From NCBI RefSeq assembly GCF_964355755.1, contig NC_092672.1, forward strand, positions 6,200,001 to 6,264,000: a stretch of 64,000 nt of DNA, read 5' to 3'. This document shows, one piece after another, positions 60,205 through 64,000 of this stretch (its first letter is position 1; the number at the start of each line of letters is the position of its first letter). The position numbers and the translations under genes are program-made. The notes under the pieces are model-generated. The model was not told the DNA's origin and made no database searches. It saw only the letters and a list, made by a program, of their open reading frames with translations. This DNA is from Antedon mediterranea (Eukaryota > Echinodermata > Crinoidea > Comatulida > Antedonidae).

Positions 60205-62550
60205 TATGACGTCAATTTAGAAAAAAGGAGAAATAGAGTCCCGTCGCCCGGTACATATATTAAATAGGCCTACAGAATACGACAATATTTTTCCATTCGG
60301 AGGGGTGATTAATGGGTACATAACATGAACAAAGTATGTCCGTCCTGGCGTGCCATACAGAAGCATTAAAAAAAAAGAGGAGTGAAAAAACCAAACTGGA
60401 TAGCAAATTTGATAGAATACCGTAAAAATGCGGCAATCACATGTTATAACACTTATGCGGATTTAAGGGGGGGGGGGGGTGTCAGCACTCGCGGTAACTT
60501 TACACATGTTAGCCATTACACATGTTAAAACTCTGTATCTGCCCTAAACACCACCATTAAATAAAATTCCTTTCGCTATAGAATTACTCAAACTGAGCAA
60601 AGTCATTTTTGAACAGCAGCTAAACACACATTTTCTTGTCGATTAGACACAGACTTCCCTACAGGTAGTACACCGTTGGATGTCAAACGTCACGTACAAC
60701 CGCCGGCTACAGATACGAGAACGATACCTCACAAAAAGCAAATAACGAAACTGCTGGGTGATTAAGATTTGTATTTCAACAATCGACCGAGTTCGGAAGC
60801 AAGACTCGCAAATGTATAAAACAGAAATCGTTATATTCTACTAAACGCATGTTTTCTCATAAACAAACAATTGCAAGATTGTAATTCGAGTTAAAATGAC
60901 AAACCAAGCCTACGTCGAAGGTTAATTACAAATCTTCGGGACCTAATAAATTTCCCCTTATTAGTATGGGGTGTCCAACGAATAAAGGTTGGCCGTAATG
61001 GTAATCGGTCCTCGTTTCACGGGAACTTTTTCCCCCACCCCCAACTCTTAGGGTTGAACCTGTCTGACAGGGATGATGTCCTCTGATTAAGGATTTCCCG
61101 ATGCATATTGCATGGAACTATATTTAAATAGGACCAGGTTTAACATTTTCGGAATACATCAATTACTGCACTCACAAGACATTTGAAACAGAACAATCAA
61201 AGACCATTACTCATATTGTAACTTGACACCGAAATAAACATTTTCTTTAAACCTAATTAATTGATTTTATCATAACAAACTAGGCCAGTGTCCTGACCGC
61301 GACTTTCATTCTGTTGGAATAAACAAACCAACGCTACAGGCCTGCTGTGACTTTCGAATCTAGCCTAGAATATGCCTAAGGATTTCTAGGAACACATTTT
61401 TATGTTTAGGCTATATCTCTTGGTGCGCTAGCGATATATCTGCCTAAGTTTTTTTTAAATGCTTACAGCCAATACGTTACAACAAAAACAATGTTAATGT
61501 TTTCAGGTTTTAATATTAATATTTTAGAAGGTCAATGGTACGATTGTTTAGTTATTTACTATGCAAACATTTAAGCAAAAACCACTAAATAATTGATTAC
61601 AATGCGCCAAGCTAGAATAATGTTTACGATATCGTGTATTGTTAAAACTTAATCCACGACGCCACCCACGGCCTCATCAATAAGTTATTATTTATCATCA
61701 AGCAGGACTGTTCCTAAGATGAGGAATTTTTTAACCAATCAATAGACCTAAGTCGGGGACCTTAGATCTGGAGATGTTTATCATTTTGAGGGGAGGGAAA
61801 AAATAAAAGTATAAGTATATTTTATATAAATAACATATATTGTAATTAGCTAATCATAGAAAGAAGGCTAGGCCTATTCATTATGATTTTGATGTTCAGG
61901 AATGAGCCTGAGGTACGGATAGGCAGATCACCTGTAGGACTACAGTACTTTATCGACATAATGTATTTCCTGTCACATTCTTATAACGGAAAGGCGTGGT
62001 CGCCTGCTCCCTAAAACATAAAACGACTGCATTTCAGGTATGAGCAGGCCTAGCCTCTGTATAGCAATGTTCGTCAGATATCAACCAATCACAAGTGACC
62101 AATTTAGAATCATCGAATTAAATTGTATCGATTTTTCTGATGGCTGAAGACAAGAGTCTAGACGGTCAGTTTAAATACATCACGATAGTTCGTATTCCAA
62201 TGAATGAAACTGTATTGTATCCAATATCTATAATTTATACCCATGAGAGATATTTATGATACCTTGTATTCTAAACAATACTGATGCTGATCATCATAGA
62301 CCATCTAAAATAGACAAAATATAAGACTAGCCATGTCTAAGCCAAGATTGACCATTGAACACCCAATCATTCTCTGTAATGTATCTCCACATTATAACAT
62401 AGCAAAACATGTTCACTATCAACATCAGTAAACTAACACTAATAGTGCCAGATACAGTGTCACTTATGTATACATGCGGAGCCTGTATTATGTTCACCAA
62501 ATAGTGCTGCATCTTTGTCCAGGACAAAGATACAGCACCTAAAATCGGTA

Positions 62551-62716
62551 GTCTTGCCCCAAGTTTGTATTTAGTATTTTTTATGTTAATCCACCAGTTT
62601 CGATTTTTTCCCTGAAAATACAGGTAGCAGTATATGTATGGAACGCCATATGTGCCAAAATATTTATATTTTTACTAATATATTAAGTCAAAACTCCGTT
62701 TGAAACCCAAACTGCT
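62551..62716 (+). repeat. dispersed repeat family II copy
   Basis: GTCTTGCCCCAAGTTTG, GTATGGAACGCCATATGTGC, CAAAATATTTATATTTTTAC, TAAGTCAAAACTCCGTTTGA, AACCCAAACTGCTAA. Same orientation as 53167-53310. Confidence 0.85.
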
Positions 62717-64000
62717 AAAATTAGCTGCAGTTTTTTAAATATTTTGAAATAAATGTTAATGAATTTTTACAAAAACAGTTTACAATCAATTTCCGATGCT
62801 TAATTGGTTCGAATTAAGATAAGACGTGTTCACATTGTGTTTCAGGAAATATCAGCCTAGCGATACATATTGCAACAGAAAAACAGAATGAAAAGCTAAT
62901 GAATATTTACGACTTGACAGGATGAAATGTAATGAAAAATAGATGAAATCTTTCATTTGTAGAATAAGTGATCGAGTGTAAAGTGTCTAAAAGCATACGA
63001 CAAAACCCTTCCAATAGAGAAACACTGTAACCTTTGAATATATCGGTACATTAATATTACGTTGTACTTATTGTGAAAGTATACACCATAAAGGCCTCCA
63101 ACGAGAATAACGTTTTCAAGGTGCACGACACACCACTGATCTCAATGTAATAAATGGAAGCAGAATACTCATTTCGATATTTGTGTCCAATTCGGTAGAA
63201 AGCCGAATATTATCATTCCCCGATCATAGGCTTATACTAGGTTTTTTTATGGTTTCATGATTGCCATGTGTCCGTATTCCCGATGACACGTAGGCCTACA
63301 GATATGTATAGTAGCAGGCATCGTTATACGCTCGACTTATTACTCGTTTCTGTTTTTGTGGCCAAAACATGAACCGCGGACCCCATCGGGATCTGGATTA
63401 GAAAATAACTATGGGTAATGTTTGTTATAGCCCATATGCATGGGGACACAACAATATATACATGTCAATGACATTTTCTTACATAATCACTTTAAGTTTC
63501 AATTTCAAACACGAAAGAAAGGACAGTAGAATATTAAAGTGTGATCTTGGCTTTTGGTAAAACACGAGAATTACAGGAAGTGACACGATCCGATATAAAT
63601 TAATTACTTGTGACAAAGACCAAGGGATTATGTTTAGTTATCTGCAAGGCCAAACAATATAAACCTATTCTGTATGTAAATTATATTTCGAAACTAATTA
63701 AACCTATTGAACATACAAGTAATTAAATAGTGTGCCTAATGAACTAACATGATGTTCTACAATATGAAGGAAAAGCTTACATAACAACAACTATACATGC
63801 AGCCATACAAAATGCAGGCCTAAACACGATAGGTATGAAAACAAAAACAATACTGGAATGGTTCTCTTAAATGTTACTGTTCTTAGGCAATAATGACTAA
63901 TTGTTGCATAAGAACATTAAAGGATCTATCTACTATAAATATTTTATAAACAACTGTTCCAGTGAACCAGGTTCACAAAGAAAATAGGAATGTGAGCTAA

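Larger units (their letters stand above)
50378..64000. other. long region without recognised exons (probable GAS2L intron/upstream)
   Basis: Both strands were scanned for CH-domain exons or any other protein family and none were found. Content: a 1.55-kb composite repeat (51573-53126), two neighbouring family II copies, a 33-bp minisatellite, an RT fragment, a hAT-like element, a CA microsatellite, G/C homopolymers (56030-56040, 59674-59692, 60466-60480) and a further family II copy. Small CH exons with poor conservation could have been missed. Confidence 0.55.

Overview
The window is nuclear DNA of an animal: AT-rich, with long introns, GT-AG splicing, dense short interspersed repeats and several degenerate non-LTR retrotransposon pieces. 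Gene content and protein divergence fit an invertebrate deuterostome. An echinoderm is my best guess, but that is inference and I cannot fix the species.

Layout. (1) 184-8650 (+): two tandem TRAF-family genes. The first enters from the left edge, so only its last two exons are present. The second is complete, with 5 coding exons and 486 aa. (2) 8651-13551: no host gene; a broken retrotransposon, short tandem repeats and shared repeat pieces. (3) 13552-16709 (-): complete GNB1L WD-repeat gene, 8 coding exons, 325 aa. (4) 17309-23431 (+): complete PIGS gene (GPI transamidase subunit), 12 coding exons, 567 aa, head-to-head with GNB1L across 599 bp. (5) 23432-29598: repeats and probable UTR, no convincing gene. 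(6) 29599-35065 (-): complete GDPD1/GDPD3-like lysophospholipase D gene, 8 coding exons, 342 aa. (7) 35638-38139 (+): a TIR-HEAT protein, 7 coding exons, 406 aa, head-to-head with the GDPD gene across 572 bp. (8) 41197-50377 (-): the 3' four exons of a GAS2-like cytoskeletal linker (GAR domain plus a large basic disordered tail with EB1-binding motifs). Its CH-domain exons were not found and probably lie beyond the right edge, so 50378-64000 would be intron or upstream sequence of this gene with repeats in it.

The genes do not form one pathway. TRAF (TNF/IL-1 type signalling) and the TIR-HEAT protein are both immune-type signalling proteins. PIGS and the GDPD protein are ER/membrane lipid genes. 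GNB1L acts in PIKK-protein stability, and GAS2L links actin to microtubules.

The other main content is repeats: a palindromic MITE family with ten recognisable copies, a second dispersed family with five copies, a third family with a retrotransposon piece nested in it, several single hairpin elements, three minisatellites, and a 77-bp duplication that copied a PIGS splice acceptor. Exon boundaries were set by hand from splice signals, reading frame and similarity to known family members. All gene models sum to intact reading frames.
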